Positions 20,621-31,175 of a DNA stretch of 39,349 nucleotides are shown here, piece after piece (position 1 is the stretch's first letter; every line of letters begins with the position of its first letter). The translations under genes and the position numbers were made by a program. The DNA is taken from contig CABFPE010000602.1 in NCBI GenBank assembly GCA_900660155.1, forward strand, positions 285,865-325,213, read 5' to 3'. The notes beneath the pieces were generated by a model. The model did not search any database and was not told where the DNA came from. It was given only the letters and a program-made list of their open reading frames with translations. The stretch comes from Hofstenia miamia. Its lineage: Eukaryota; Xenacoelomorpha; Acoela; Hofsteniidae.

Positions 20621-20809
20621 ATGGAAGATTTCAGTGGTGAACTACTAAAGAGCCTTCAAGAGGTAGAATCTCAAATCGCTCTGGCAGGTGTTGCACTTAA
20701 TGAGAACTTTAGAAAATGTAATAAAATTCTAAACGAATCAATATTTGACAGCTTTCCAGGTTGCACTGAAAAACATCCGTTCTTTATGTCATCACCAATA
20801 GTAAAGTAA
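20621..20809 (+). CDS. Small ORF, 62 codons, unknown
   Basis: Starts with ATG at 20621 and ends TAA at 20807-20809. The protein begins MEDFSGELLKSLQEVESQIA and continues to FDSFPGCTEKHPFFMSS. A splice-acceptor-like TTTTAGCACAG ends at 20610, so it could be a terminal exon, but no donor of matching phase was found upstream. Not recognised; it may be chance. Confidence 0.2.
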   Translation: MEDFSGELLKSLQEVESQIALAGVALNENFRKCNKILNESIFDSFPGCTEKHPFFMSSPIVK

Positions 20810-21354
20810 AATGTGAATTTTAATTAATTTAATGGTAAATAAATTGATTTTATATTTTATCAATAGCCAGTTTGATGTTATTATTAAGCGTATTAGGGAT
20901 ATATTTTGCTAAAATGCCATTAAAAAAGGGGTGTTAATTAACCCTTAAATAGGCTTTTTCCGCCATCTTTGCATAAAAAGGGTCAATTTGTTCCTAATAA
21001 TAAGAACTGCAACCAAGTTTACATGGTGGTCAATTTGTTAGTAAGAAAAATCGAATTTTTTTTAGAGCAATTGCTAGATAAGGTTGGCATATGATCTTTA
21101 CAGATTCTTTCTTGACAATTACGAAACCTAATCATTATTTTCCAATCAGAGGACAATAGGGACAACGACAGAAAACTTTAGACTCAACCATGAGAAGTGT
21201 TCTTAGATTTCTAAATTAATGAACTGCATTTGAGGGAATGAGATGCCAACATGGAACAGCTGAAGTCCGAGTTTCGTACTTCAAATAAAAAAGCGATATT
21301 TATGCAATACAAATGTGTTATGCATTTAGGCTTAATTGAACTGAATGGTTATCA
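20810..21354. other. Gene-free stretch
   Basis: About 545 bases of A+T-rich DNA preceding the TTAA target site of the piggyBac at 21355. No frame or repeat that I can support. Confidence 0.45.
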
Positions 21355-23451
21355 TTAACACATTGACTGCCATGGGGTTTTCAGTGATCTGGGCCACTGT
21401 GCCACGATATTTTTTTCTTATAATTACATGGTAATCGATGTACAAACATGATCCGTGCCCATCTTAGCTCCGACTTACAAATAACACCTGAGATTTTTGA
21501 CATTTAAGTTACTGAGATATTGCTTCTTTTCCCCATGGGCCATCTATCCATTATTGTGGATACATAAGAAAATCCTATTAGATACTAGAGGTTAATATTA
21601 TAATGGATTGCTTTCAATGAAATATGCTTTTCTGCCAACCCTACATAGTTTTCATATGTTTAGTGTATATAATTAGGCTGTAAATGCTTGAAGAAAAAAA
21701 TTTGCAAATGTTAATACTTATATGCCACGTCTCCAGTTTTCAGGATACTTTTACTAATTACTTTTCTTTTCAGACTAAAATTATATAATTTTTTGCTTAT
21801 AAATAGGTATATAAATAGTAAAATAAATAAATAAATAAGTTTATACATATCATTATTAGTAAATATGTCTAAACACAAGTTGACGCCTAGCAAATTTCAA
21901 CAATTCATAGATGACATGAATGATGAATCAGAAAGTGAACCGGAAAGTGATGGAGATGATAGTGTCAAAGATCCAGATTATGAAGAAGACAAAGACTCTG
22001 GTGAAGAAAATGAAGATTTTATAGGATTTTCAGAAGAAGAAGCTGACAATGAATTACAAAGAATACTATCTGACCTTATAATAGAAGAAGAAAATGAATA
22101 TAATAATGGGATAGGAAATGAAGAGAGTGATGAGAGTACAAATATAGAGATAGAAGATCAACCAATATGGTCAGAGTTTACTGGCCGACAAAAGAACTTC
22201 CCTTTCACAGGTAAACAAGGGCTACAAATTCCTCTTTCACCTAATATAACACCTATAGAAGCATTCAGTCTTATTGTGGACGATAACATTATAGGGATGA
22301 TATGTGAGCAAACTAATATCTATGCTGCTCAGGAGCAGAAAAATCGTTCACAAACTACCGCCAAAAAGCCCATAAAATCAAATTCAAGATTGAATAAATG
22401 GGTTGATGTTGATATAAGGGAAATTAAAATATTTCTTGGTCTGGTATTATGGATGGGGCTAGATAAAAGGGGAACCATCGAAGAGTATTGGAGCAATGAT
22501 CCACTGTTTGTCACCCCAATTACAGCGAAAGGACAAACCTTATCCCGAAACAGATTTCAACTTATTTTGAATTGCTTTCATTTTTCTAACAATGAGCTAA
22601 TGGATCAATCTGACAGATTAGCAAAAATACAACCACTAATTGATGCTCTGACAACTAATTACCAAAAAATTTATGTACCTGCACAAGATTTTGTTATTGA
22701 TGAAACCCTCGTCCCTTGGAGAGGCAGACTAATCTTTCGCCAATATATTCCAAATAAAGCACACAAGTATGGAGTTAAGCTCTTCAAATTATGTAGTCTA
22801 AATGGNAAAATTCGAGAGTTTAGAAAGAGTATAGCATCGGTGCTTCTTGAGTGTTCAAGGATCAAAAAGAAACCAGTTCAAAAACAGATGCATGTTATGA
22901 AAAAGAGATTAGATGATCAAAATAAGCCAAGGACTCTTGCCTGTAAGCCATGCTATGAAAAATTTACTAAGGAATTAGGAAGTAAAGCAGCCAGGAAGAA
23001 AAATAAAAAACCGTGTTCTATTGCCCTAGTTGTGAAGATCAACCCCAAATGTGTTATGAATGTTTCATCTCCATCCATGAGAATAAAACTAATGAATAAA
23101 CAGCAGATATAAAACTTTTTGTACCTCATCAGTTGAATTTTAATGTAGTAAAACACTCATAAATATACATTTGCAAGTTTATATTATACATAAAATATTT
23201 ACTAAGAGAGAGGGAATTAAAAAAAGTTTATCTAAGAAAAAAAAACGACACTATGCCAACAAGGATTTCAAAAACATTCCCCAGCATGCCACACATAATA
23301 AACACCATAAGAAAATGCATTGGGTGCATCCAGAATGTAGTATACAGCCTTAAAATCAGAAAATAAGTTGCATCCTCTTTTGTGGATACATGGCACATTT
23401 GAGAAAGGCCAGATCTCCACTTATCTGGAGACATGGCAGTCAATGTGTTAA
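21355..23451 (+). mobile_element. piggyBac element with both ends and TTAA duplication
   Basis: A TTAA at 21355-21358 is followed by CACATTGACTGCCATG (21359-21374). The right end carries its exact reverse complement, CATGGCAGTCAATGTG (23432-23447), followed by TTAA (23448-23451). So there is a perfect 16-base terminal inverted repeat and a TTAA target duplication, the diagnostic layout of piggyBac. A short subterminal direct word, TTGTGGATACAT, occurs near both ends (about 21557 and 23380). The transposase lies between. The real element is longer than the 2,097 bases shown, because an N at 22806 replaces a missing central part. A matching end at 27839-27865 shows at least a second copy. Confidence 0.93.
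21865..23099 (+). pseudogene. piggyBac transposase, core missing, CRD frameshifted
   Basis: Starts at ATG 21865 (MSKHKLTPSKFQQFIDDMND) with the acidic N-terminal region usual for the family (DSVKDPDYEEDKDSGEENED). The conserved VDVDIREIKIFLGLVLWMGL, EEYWSND, RNRFQLILNCFHFSNN and the first catalytic motif VIDETLVPWRGR follow, up to VKLFKLCSLN. An N at 22806 then jumps to sequence belonging to the C-terminal region, so the part containing catalytic Asp 2 and 3 is absent. The C-terminal zinc-binding cysteine-rich domain is visible as TLACKPCYEKF and, in another frame, FYCPSCEDQP and MCYECFISIHE, the two frames being separated by a one-base slip in an A run near 23004-23011. Stop at 23097-23099 in that frame. 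Whether the loss at N is real or an assembly gap is not clear; either way this copy as given is not functional. Confidence 0.87.
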
Positions 23452-23460
23452 AGGATTTGT

Positions 23461-23766
23461 TCAACTAAAGAGTTGACAATTGAATTAAAATTGGCAAATA
23501 TAACACCATTATTTAAAAAAAATGATCCCAAAGATTGCGAAAATTATAGACCCATTTCGATCACTTCTCCAATCAGCAAATTTTTTGAACGAATTCTTTT
23601 TACTCAAATTAATGAGCATCTTTGTAAACATGATCTCTACTCCAAAACACAATATGGTTTTCGTAAAGGCATCTCTACGAGCGACGCAATAAATGATAAT
23701 GAATACTCAGCAATTGCTTACTTAGACCTCTCGAAAGCATTCGATTCCATAGACATATTGAAGTAA
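23461..23766 (+). pseudogene. LINE reverse transcriptase fragment
   Basis: Immediately right of the piggyBac 3' TTAA, about 100 codons encode LKLANITPLFKKND, CENYRPISITSPISKFFERI, YSKTQYGFRKGIST and YLDLSKAFDSIDIL, the fingers and motif A of a CR1-type non-LTR reverse transcriptase. It stops at 23766 just after motif A; motifs B-D are absent. It differs from the RT at 17.5-19.4 kb. The sequence left of the piggyBac was not recognised as the missing upstream half, so whether the piggyBac landed in this LINE is undecided. Confidence 0.8.
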
Positions 23767-23869
23767 ACTTTCTAAAATACAGATCTTCAGAATAAAAAAA
23801 ACAACAGGTTTATTGAACGTCCTGTAGAAGAAGCTATGAAGAGAGTAGAGGAGAAGCGTCTACAAGCAG

Positions 23870-25130
23870 AAAACTTCGTCCAACTATTTTTTGTTGAACC
23901 AACTGTGCCAACGACATAAGCACTATTTCCCATTTAAATTGCAACACTGATTCTTTGCATAAGGAATTCCTGAGAATAAGCCTGCTTGGTGCACGCACGG
24001 ATACGAGCTGCAAGTGTTTTGAGAAATTCAAAAGATTCAGATCCATAATTGCCTTGAACTTCAAAGGCTATAGGTTGAAAGTCGTAGCCAGCATCAATTA
24101 GTTGTCGGTATTTATTTATCTTTGTTCGCTCAGCATCTGCAGCCTTAAGGGAGTATAATTGTTGACTCTACTTGGGGCCAGAGCATCGACTGGAGTTACA
24201 TCCCAAAGAAGAACTCGACCTCGCTTCCACGGAACCAATGTCATTCCGTCAGGACGTTTGCCGTCTAAACGTGACAAGCCAGTTGGTTCTAATACAGAGG
24301 GCACATCGGCAGAATTGAGAGCTCGGTTAATAATGTCATTAAGCGTGTTGTGGCGAGAAAAGCCGCCTGCACTCTTTTTGCACGGAAGGCCATGCCTCCC
24401 ATCAGAATCAACCAATGAGCCACAAATACAAGTGTGAGGCTCACAAATTTTACAACCAAGTCTCTGTGCAATAGCAACCCTGAGGCTTATTTTAGTCATT
24501 TTAAGACCTAGGTTCAAAGAAGGGTAAGCATTTATCCATGCAAATGCAATTTTTCCTTGATAAGCTGAAAGGCGGTTGTTCTCTTGCGCATTGAAAGTGT
24601 CACTGAGACGACGAAACTCTGCAGCATAAACAACCGTTATCCAGCTTTTTTGTTCAGTGGGTTGCTCGGGAGGGTAAGAAACTGAATTTTGAACATTCCA
24701 AATACTAAAAGCTGCCTCACCTGGACTAGTAAATAGAACGGATTTTAGTTTTTCTTCACTTATCGAATTTTTTGGTTCTTGATCTTCACTTGAACCAAAC
24801 AAAATAGAAATGCCATGGTTTGCTTTAGAGTGTTCCTCATTCTGGCTTTGAATGCTTTCTATCAAATTATCATAATGAACAACATCTGCAATCAAGGAAC
24901 ATACTAGGCTGTTAGAGGCAAACTTTGAGGAAAGAATTGCTGTGGGTGCTATGAGAGCAGTGCAGGGCAAACCTATACCACCAAGTTTTGGAGGAAGTCT
25001 GGCTTGAGAAAGACTTGTGGCATTTAAGGCAACGTTAGTAATATTATCAAAACACGATAGTAAATAAGCTTTGGCATACTTAGACAATTTTTCAAAAGAA
25101 ACAAAGCAGTATGAGCTTCTAGTAATAGAA
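23870..25130 (-). pseudogene. Retroelement RT C-terminal region with nuclease-like domain
   Basis: The frame 24116-25087 (about 323 codons, no ATG start, so partial) begins after the catalytic RT region: ARLPPKLGGIGLPCTALIAP is the post-RT connection. It then has CKICEPHTCICGSLVDSDG, GLPCKK, SRHNTLNDIINRAL, EPTGLSRLDGKRPDGMTLVP and RGRVLLWDVTPVD. The Cys/His cluster and RPDG...WDVT pair look like a PD-(D/E)XK nuclease-like fold. I recall this block from many predicted RT-associated proteins of marine invertebrates but cannot name the family. After 24116 the frame changes and continues to about 23880 as AGYDFQPIAFEVQGNYG, SFEFLKTLAARIRA and FLMQRISVAI. A second copy of this last part lies at 39077-39349. 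The RT catalytic motifs are missing, so it is truncated. Confidence 0.65.
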
Positions 25131-25925
25131 GGTGGCTTGAAAGGCGCTTGAAATCAGCTGCCTTACTTTCAAGAAGTTTGCACTGGGCATTANTGCTGTG
25201 CTTACCACGCTTAACGCTACGTCGCTCATTGCGTTACCTGAAGAGGAGTTAACCAAAAGTAAATTATTAGCTCCTCTCAAGAATCTCGGCAGAGATGAAC
25301 TAATTATCCTGTTCAACATGCTAGCAGCCATAAAAAAAAACTCTTTCTGAATCCACCAACAAAATTACTCAAGTAACTCCAGAAATAAATCATGTGCCAT
25401 CTCAAACACAAAAAAAGATACAACGCCCAAAACACTTGAGAGCAGAAGCTGAATTTCTTGCCATCGGATCATCAATGTACCGTCATCTGAAAGCTCCGGG
25501 CTTACTAAAAACTGCTACATGTGTTCATTCATATCCGGGAGCCACCATTGAAGACATAGAATAATGTAAAGAGAATTCTCATTACAATAGGAAGAAATGA
25601 CTTAATGAAAAAAAAGAAGATTTCACAGATAAGTATAAGAAATTAATTAATGTTATTAAAACTAAATTTAGGTCAGCTAAAGTTTTCCTTGGTGAAGTTG
25701 CTCCTTTTCCTAAGGACGACGTGTTAAACAAAAAATCCGCTGAACTAAATTTACTTATTAAACAAAACGCCAAGCTGTTAAATTATACCGTTTTTGACAA
25801 CTCTAACTGTTTTTATTAAGGATCTTCTGTTGATAGATGTTTATTCACGAAAAATGGAATCCACTACACTAAACAAGGTTATGCAATGCTTGCATGGTCC
25901 ATCAAAATCTTTTTTAACACGCCAC
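25131..25925 (+). pseudogene. SGNH-hydrolase (esterase) domain, LINE ORF1-like remnant
   Basis: In three plus-strand frames, ordered SGNH/GDSL hydrolase blocks are visible: block I AIGSSMYRHLK (the family has GDS, here GSS with the nucleophile Ser kept), then CVHSYPGATIEDIE, block III ILITIGRNDLM (GxND), a long helix-strand stretch FTDKYKKLINVIKTKF and AKVFLGEVAPFP, and block V KNGIHYTKQGYAMLAW (DxxH in the family; here Asn, then His kept). Esterase domains of this type occur in ORF1 proteins of CR1-clade LINEs, which bind element RNA. The region upstream (ELTKSKLLAPLKNLGRDELI) may be the ORF1 N-terminus, interrupted by the N at 25193. At least two frameshifts in A runs and a TAA near 25818 break the frame. 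Confidence 0.65.
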
Positions 25926-26033
25926 CGAACCGCGTATTTAATCAGCGATTACATGATAAAAAGACCTACACCACCAGCTCGAAATCTTTTATCTTACCGT
26001 TTCCGCCTCAACACTGGTTCTCAAACGTACGCC

Positions 26034-27033
26034 NNNNNNNNNNNNNNNNNNNNNNNNNNNNNNNNNNNNNNNNNNNNNNNNNNNNNNNNNNNNNNNNNNN
26101 NNNNNNNNNNNNNNNNNNNNNNNNNNNNNNNNNNNNNNNNNNNNNNNNNNNNNNNNNNNNNNNNNNNNNNNNNNNNNNNNNNNNNNNNNNNNNNNNNNNN
26201 NNNNNNNNNNNNNNNNNNNNNNNNNNNNNNNNNNNNNNNNNNNNNNNNNNNNNNNNNNNNNNNNNNNNNNNNNNNNNNNNNNNNNNNNNNNNNNNNNNNN
26301 NNNNNNNNNNNNNNNNNNNNNNNNNNNNNNNNNNNNNNNNNNNNNNNNNNNNNNNNNNNNNNNNNNNNNNNNNNNNNNNNNNNNNNNNNNNNNNNNNNNN
26401 NNNNNNNNNNNNNNNNNNNNNNNNNNNNNNNNNNNNNNNNNNNNNNNNNNNNNNNNNNNNNNNNNNNNNNNNNNNNNNNNNNNNNNNNNNNNNNNNNNNN
26501 NNNNNNNNNNNNNNNNNNNNNNNNNNNNNNNNNNNNNNNNNNNNNNNNNNNNNNNNNNNNNNNNNNNNNNNNNNNNNNNNNNNNNNNNNNNNNNNNNNNN
26601 NNNNNNNNNNNNNNNNNNNNNNNNNNNNNNNNNNNNNNNNNNNNNNNNNNNNNNNNNNNNNNNNNNNNNNNNNNNNNNNNNNNNNNNNNNNNNNNNNNNN
26701 NNNNNNNNNNNNNNNNNNNNNNNNNNNNNNNNNNNNNNNNNNNNNNNNNNNNNNNNNNNNNNNNNNNNNNNNNNNNNNNNNNNNNNNNNNNNNNNNNNNN
26801 NNNNNNNNNNNNNNNNNNNNNNNNNNNNNNNNNNNNNNNNNNNNNNNNNNNNNNNNNNNNNNNNNNNNNNNNNNNNNNNNNNNNNNNNNNNNNNNNNNNN
26901 NNNNNNNNNNNNNNNNNNNNNNNNNNNNNNNNNNNNNNNNNNNNNNNNNNNNNNNNNNNNNNNNNNNNNNNNNNNNNNNNNNNNNNNNNNNNNNNNNNNN
27001 NNNNNNNNNNNNNNNNNNNNNNNNNNNNNNNNN
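26034..27033. other. Assembly gap, 1,000 N
   Basis: A run of exactly 1,000 N, a conventional placeholder size, so the true length is unknown. It starts just after the LINE ORF1 remnant and ends directly inside a 28-base tandem repeat of the long-TIR transposon family. Confidence 1.
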
Positions 27034-27089
27034 GATGACGTCATCAAACATAACTTCAAATGATGACGTCATCAAACATAACTTCAAAT
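27034..27089. repeat. 28-base tandem repeat with TGACGTCA at the gap edge
   Basis: Bases 27034-27061 and 27062-27089 are two copies of one 28-base unit starting GATGACGTCATCAAAC and ending AACTTCAAAT. In the complete element the corresponding place (28433 onward) has the unit once. The repeat touches the N gap, so more copies may lie inside it and may have caused the assembly break. Confidence 0.85.
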
Positions 27090-27440
27090 TTGCCTTTTTC
27101 ATTAAAAAACCAACTGTTTCGATATTAAACATAGAATGTTTGAACTCAAATTTCATAATTAAGTGTGTTTTGCTCATCAGTACAAATATTAAATGTATCA
27201 TGAGAGTTTACTGGCTTCTTAATATATTGAAAATGAGTGATGACGTCATCACATTGTTGTTTATTAGCACTACGTTTTTGATCCCAATATATGAGTCATG
27301 ATTCGGTGATTTGTCTATTAATTAATGGGGGTGTGATTCATAGCTGACATGTTCACGTAATAAATTATAAGTGCAATTTTTAAAGTACTCACTTGGATTT
27401 GGATTACGAATTAATCAATTTATAAAGACAATTTTTTAAA

Positions 27441-27837
27441 ATGGCACGTGCTTCAAAAATAACTAGGAGTGAAAGCTGGATATTTGGCTTTGGCACCAAA
27501 GTTAGCCAGTCTGATTCTGAAATCACTGGTATACGTTTACCAACAAATGAACAAGTTATTCGCTGTTATAGATATTACCAGTTAGAAAATATTAAACAAT
27601 TATTTACAAAGTATGATGTTGCTATAATCGTTCTAGCCAAAATTGTGCCGTTCTATGAAAAGGCGAACATACCTATAGTATCATTTGATAGAGCAGTTAG
27701 GAAAATTATCGAATTAGCAGATCGAAATGCTAAGTTAAGAGAAACTCCTGTAAAAAGAAGATCTTCAGCCATTATGTTAAAAAGACTTGATGAAAATGAA
27801 GTCATGTTCAAAAAGACATTTCCGCTATGGAAACCAG
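27441..27837 (+). CDS. N-terminal part of the long-TIR transposase, partial
   Basis: 132 codons from ATG at 27441 (MARASKITRSESWIFGFGTK) to FPLWKP, truncated by the N at 27838. Where the complete copy has an in-frame TAA (29073-29075), this copy reads TCA (Ser; IVSFDRAVRKII), so it preserves the ancestral residue. Differences between the two copies over this part are few, indicating recent divergence or recent duplication. The N-terminus is rich in basic and aromatic residues and ends in a helical segment; no named domain is recognised. Confidence 0.6.
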
Positions 27838-27838
27838 N

Positions 27839-27865
27839 CTGGAGACATGGCAGTCAATGTGTTAA
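27839..27865 (+). mobile_element. piggyBac 3' end, second copy
   Basis: Bases 27839-27861 are identical to 23425-23447, the last 23 bases of the piggyBac at 21355-23451, and are followed by TTAA (27862-27865). So a second copy of that piggyBac ends here. Its body and its other end would lie at the N at 27838, which means that N stands for a missing stretch rather than one base. Confidence 0.8.
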
Positions 27866-28073
27866 ATCATGTGTATTTGGAAATCATGCGTAATTTGGTA
27901 AGGGGTTATACAGAAATTCTTAGTTGATGTTGTTAGAATCAAACTTGAATTACGTCAAAATTCCAACTACATCTCAATAACAGAAAAAGCATTAAAAACT
28001 TCTAATTTCATCTAGTCAATTACAGGCTGGGGACTAAAATTACATTTAAAATACAAAATTTCATAATATAAAG

Positions 28074-28110
28074 ATATATATATATATACATGTATATATA
28101 TATATATATA
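28074..28110. repeat. (TA)n at the left border of the long-TIR transposon
   Basis: A TA run interrupted by ACATG abuts the first base of the element at 28111. A matching TA run begins at the right border (31889-31917). Confidence 0.9.
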
Positions 28111-28432
28111 TTAGGGGGCATCAAACGCCCCAGGATTTTAAAGAAATTGACATAAAACCTTCATTGGGTGATTTTATTGTGCCACTTGGTCTAAAAACAT
28201 TATATTTTAAGTTTCAGAAAATTTGAAGGTCATGTAGGGGGTCAACCTCAAGCTTGAAGATGACGTCATGAAAAATACCCCAAATTTTGCTTTTTTCATG
28301 AAAAAAACGGTATATTTGCAAAATTAATATAGAAATTTTGAACTAAAATTACATAATTTGGTGTGTTAAGCCATTAATACGATTTTTTGAATTTATCAAG
28401 AGTAGCTAGTAACTAACATATGAATAATCAAC

Positions 28433-28622
28433 GATGACGTCATCAAAAATAACTTCAAATTTGCCTTTTTCATTAAAAAACGAACTGTTTCGATATTAAA
28501 CATAGAATGTTTGAACTCAAATTACATAATTAAGTGTGTTTTGCTCATCAGTACAAATATTAAATGTATCATGAGAGTTTACTGGCTTCTTAAATATTGA
28601 AAATGAGTGATGACGTCATCAC
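28433..28622. promoter_or_regulatory. Perfect TGACGTCA palindromes upstream of the transposase
   Basis: The octamer TGACGTCA, the consensus cAMP-response element bound by CREB/ATF-type bZIP proteins, occurs at 28435-28442 (within GATGACGTCATC) and at 28611-28618 (within the 16-base palindrome GTGATGACGTCATCAC). Others in the same element family are at 28261-28268, 31742-31749, 27036-27043, 27064-27071 and 27241-27248. These are the only seven I found in the whole window by eye. The 28611 and 28435 sites lie 220-400 bases upstream of the transposase ATG. A regulatory role, or use as internal binding site for the transposase itself, is inference. Confidence 0.5.
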
Positions 28623-28832
28623 ATTGCTTATTTGCACTACGTTTTTGACCCCAATATAGGAGTAATGATTCGGTGATTTGTCTATTAATGAGGGTGTGAC
28701 TCATAGTTGACACATTCACGTAATAAATTATAAGTGCAATTTTTGAAGTACTCACTTGGATTTGGATTACGAATTAATCAATTTATACAGACAACGAAAT
28801 TGATGCATCGTAGGTAAAGACAATTTTTTAAA

Positions 28833-31175
28833 ATGGCACGTGCTTCAAAAATAACTAGGAGTGAAAGCTGGATATTTGGCTTTGGCACCAAAGTTACCCA
28901 GTCTGATTCTGAAATCACTGGTATACGTTTACCAACAAATGAACAAGTTATTCGCTGTTATAGATATTACCAGTTAGAAAAAAATAAACAATTATTTACA
29001 AAGTATGATGTTGCTAAAATCGTTCTAGCCAAAATTGTGCCGTTCTATGAAAAGGCGAACATACCTATAGTATAATTTGATAGAGCAGTTAGGAAAATTA
29101 TCGAATTAGCAGATCGAAATGCTAAGTTAAGAGAAACTCCTGTAAAAAGAAGATCTTCAGCCATTATGTTAAAAAGACTTGATGAAAATGAAGTCATGTT
29201 CAAAAAGACATTTCCGCTATGGAAACCAGATTCTGAAAGTCTTTTTAATGATGAAGATAAGAGGTTTCTGATTTCAATGAAAACGGATAGGATTGCAACG
29301 TTTGGTGCCCATGACACAAAACTGGGAGGCATTATTGAGAGACGACAAGAAAGAAAAGAGCATGAAGCGAAAAGAAAAAGACGATCAGATGAAGATATGG
29401 CATTTTCAAAAGTGAGAATTGATCAAGATACCTACATAAGTGAGAATGAGAATAGTGAGTTGACGCCAATGACTGATGAAGATATGGTGACACCCAAGCG
29501 GTCCCACCACAGAAAGTCCAGACCAGGAACACCTGCCTTCATACCATATGATATAATGAGATCCGAAAAATTAGTTGCACTGGCATCGAGATTCAATCTC
29601 ACTCCAACACAGCAAGCTGCATTTACATCCGCATTAATAGAAGAGTCCGGAGGTGATCCCAGTAAAATAGCTAGTTCTTATGCAACAGCTAGTAGAGCAA
29701 GAGTTTGTATTAGCAAACGATTGGCGAATTCTATTAAAGATGGATGGACCGCTCCAGACATGGCTTCTCTAGATTGGGATAGCAAGAAATTGCCAACATT
29801 GACCAACAAATACAAAAGCGAAGAAAGATTAGCGGTTCTTGTTGGTAATTCAGAAGATGTAAAGTTATTGGGTACACCAAGTTATCCATGTGGTTCCAAT
29901 CGTAAAGCTGGTGAAATCATATGCGAAAAAACAATGTCTCTTCTGGACTCCTGGGATTGTGCAGAAAATATTGTAAATATGGTTTTTGACACGACATCAA
30001 GTAACACTGGGCATATCAATGGTGGGTGTATCAGTATTCAAGAGGCTCTTTGTAAAGCCTTGCTTTGGTCGGGATGCCGGCATCATATTGGTGAGGTAAT
30101 AGAAAGTCATGTTTTTGATGATCTCAATATTGAAGCTGCTAAGTCACCCGAAGTCTAATTGTTTAATCTGTATCGTTCAAAATTTGATGCTCTTCCATTG
30201 AATAAGGAAAACTTATGTGCATTTGACATGAATCCGTATGACAAAGATATTCAGGAGCTAATCGGAAATTGGATTGATGAAACTATCCCTGTATCTGAAA
30301 AAACAATAAAATACACCCGTGATGATTATCAGGAATTTAGTAAATTAGTTAAAGCTTACCTCTGTGACGACTATGATCAACTTACGTTGTTGAGGCCTGG
30401 GGCAGTGCACAAAGCCCGATAGATGGGTAAAGTAATCTGTTGTTTTAAAAATAGTTATCTTAGAAAATGATATCAAAACTTTGCCACGGGGAACAATAAC
30501 GGCCACACATCAAGTACCAAAGTTGCGTAGATTTGCCAATTTTGCAAGTCTTCTTTGTTTCAAGTGGTGGTCAACTTGTGCTTCTACACTTGATGCGCCT
30601 TGGAACGATTTAAAACTCTATCATAACTTATTGGACTATGACAAATTCGATTCAATAGTATCGAAAAGTGCTCTCGCTGCATTTGATCGACATTTATGGT
30701 ACATGACCGCTGAAATGGTGCCGATGTCCTTGTTCAGCAGTCAAGTAACTAATGATATTCTCCAGAAGATGGCACAAAACCTGATTGATTGCCGACCTGA
30801 TGAAGAAACATTCAATAAGTTGCCCCTTGGACGATTCGGTTCTGGATACGGCAAACCCACTTTTCCAACAGTGGATAAAAAACGACTCTCTCTGATTTAA
30901 TAGGGGTCGACTCTTGGTACATGTTCAAGTTGCTCAGACTGGATAGTGACTTTCTTGCGCTTCCTGTTACTGAATGGGATACAAGTGTATCATACAATGT
31001 AGCAATGTCTAAAGTGAAATCACTGAATATTGTGAACGATGCTGCAGAAAGAAATGTAAAACTTAGCACCGATTTTCTCTGAAGCTCGAAAATAGAGGCT
31101 CATTACCAAAACACTCTTCAAGTAGTTGAATCTAATAGAAAGGAAATTCCGAGTCTAAGATGCCGTAAAAAATGA
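28833..31175 (+). pseudogene. RNase H-like transposase of unassigned family, broken
   Basis: Begins at ATG 28833 (MARASKITRS). After a TAA (29073-29075) the same frame continues through a basic linker (ERKEHEAKRKRRSDEDMAF), SRPGTPAFIPYDIMRSEKLV, and a core: VCISKRLANSIKDGW, MVFDTTSSNTGHINGG, KALLWSGCRHHIGEV and HVFDDLNIEAAKSPEV. The D in FDTTSSNTG and the CRHH cluster resemble the second Asp and Cys/His of hAT-type RNase H transposases. A second TAA (30156-30158), a TAG (30420-30422) and a frameshift follow, then FKWWSTCA, AAFDRHLWYMTAEMVPMSLF and, after another shift near 30890, LIGVDSWYMFKLLRLDS, VNDAAERNVKLSTDFL and a final stop at 31173-31175. Similar cores occur, as far as I recall, among uncharacterised proteins of cnidarians and arthropods. 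Catalysis cannot be confirmed by eye; the copy is inactive. Confidence 0.7.

Larger units (their letters stand above)
27034..27837 (+). mobile_element. Partial 5' copy of the long-TIR transposon
   Basis: This matches 28433 to about 29230 of the complete element with only scattered differences: the end of the left terminal repeat, the leader with TGACGTCA at 27241-27248, and the start of the transposase. It enters from the 1,000-N gap and is cut at the single N at 27838, after which unrelated piggyBac-end sequence begins. The outer part of its left end is missing or inside the gap. Confidence 0.85.

Noticed and set aside
25794..27301. Long open frames running across the N gap on both strands
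   Set aside because: Their length consists of N; no coding information is present.
28111..28117. TTAGGG at the transposon end as a telomeric repeat
   Set aside because: It occurs once per end as part of a longer inverted repeat and is not tandem.
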